A DNA stretch of 64,000 nucleotides. Source: Lethocerus indicus (lineage: Eukaryota > Arthropoda > Insecta > Hemiptera > Belostomatidae). Each line of letters starts with the position of its first letter. The stretch's first letter is position 1. Positions 63,945 to 64,000 of this stretch are shown here, in pieces. Below the pieces are notes generated by a model, which was given only the letters and a program-made list of their open reading frames with translations, searched no databases and was not told the DNA's origin. Location of the stretch: contig JACDQD010000006.1 in NCBI GenBank assembly GCA_019843655.1, positions 806,001 to 870,000 of the forward strand, read 5' to 3'. The position numbers and the translations under genes were made by a program.

Positions 63945-64000
63945 TTAGTGATAGTCATCACGACCGTTATTATTTTCTTTTTCCACTCGCTTATTTGGCC

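Larger units (their letters stand above)
39903..64000 (-). other. Partial dystrophin intron, upstream of the first exon
   Basis: Sequence preceding the acceptor TTTCAG (39903-39904), so the 3' part of a phase-0 intron of at least 24 kb, unless an unseen exon or another gene lies within. I looked on the minus strand for a spectrin-like exon with splice sites and found none convincing. It contains the hAT element at 59 kb, scattered mariner-like ends (42.2 and 51.35 kb), hammerhead-like motifs (51.2, 57.0 and 63.85 kb), three copies of a CATTACGCGATCCTAC motif, microsatellites and poly-G/C tracts. The rest shows nothing identifiable. Confidence 0.7.

Noticed and set aside
1..64000. CRISPR array, rRNA, operon or bacterial features
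   Set aside because: No regularly spaced short repeats with unique spacers; the only regular arrays are the ~200-bp and 12-bp tandems. Spliced exons and transposon types show animal nuclear DNA.

Overview
This window looks like invertebrate nuclear DNA and is almost entirely intron. It is AT-rich, with many (TA)n, (GA)n and poly-G/poly-C tracts, decayed transposons and no dense ORFs. Four small, GC-balanced islands on the minus strand are exons of one gene: dystrophin (the dystrophin/utrophin ancestor type). They encode the end of the spectrin-repeat rod just before the WW domain. The residues resemble a bilaterian dystrophin with a serine/aspartate-rich insert (S-D-T-S-D-S-E). A lophotrochozoan-like animal is possible, but I cannot fix the taxon.

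Layout, in transcript order (high to low coordinates). 39903-64000 is part of an upstream intron of at least 24 kb. It holds a 0.93-kb hAT transposon relic (58997-59923) with a still-readable C-terminal transposase reading frame. 39730-39902 is the first exon. 18663-39729 is a 21-kb intron with a LINE reverse-transcriptase fragment near 23.6-23.9 kb and a hammerhead-like motif at 19.2 kb. 18518-18662 and 17896-18019 are the second and third exons, 498 bp apart. 15522-17895 is a 2.4-kb intron holding an internally deleted mariner (16768-17589). 15349-15521 is the fourth exon. 1-15348 is the start of a downstream intron of at least 15 kb.

The four exons total about 615 bp, under 1% of the window. 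Their reading phases join without a break. Boundary positions and phases match, from memory, human DMD exons 56, 57, 58 and the start of 59; the first exon has the same length (173 bp) as human exon 56.

The most unusual feature is a tandem array of about 200-bp units at 14383-15370. Its unit includes the 5' splice site and the last ~20 bases of the fourth exon, so four copies of the donor site sit in a row directly downstream of the real one. No other protein-coding gene, tRNA, rRNA or CRISPR array could be supported.
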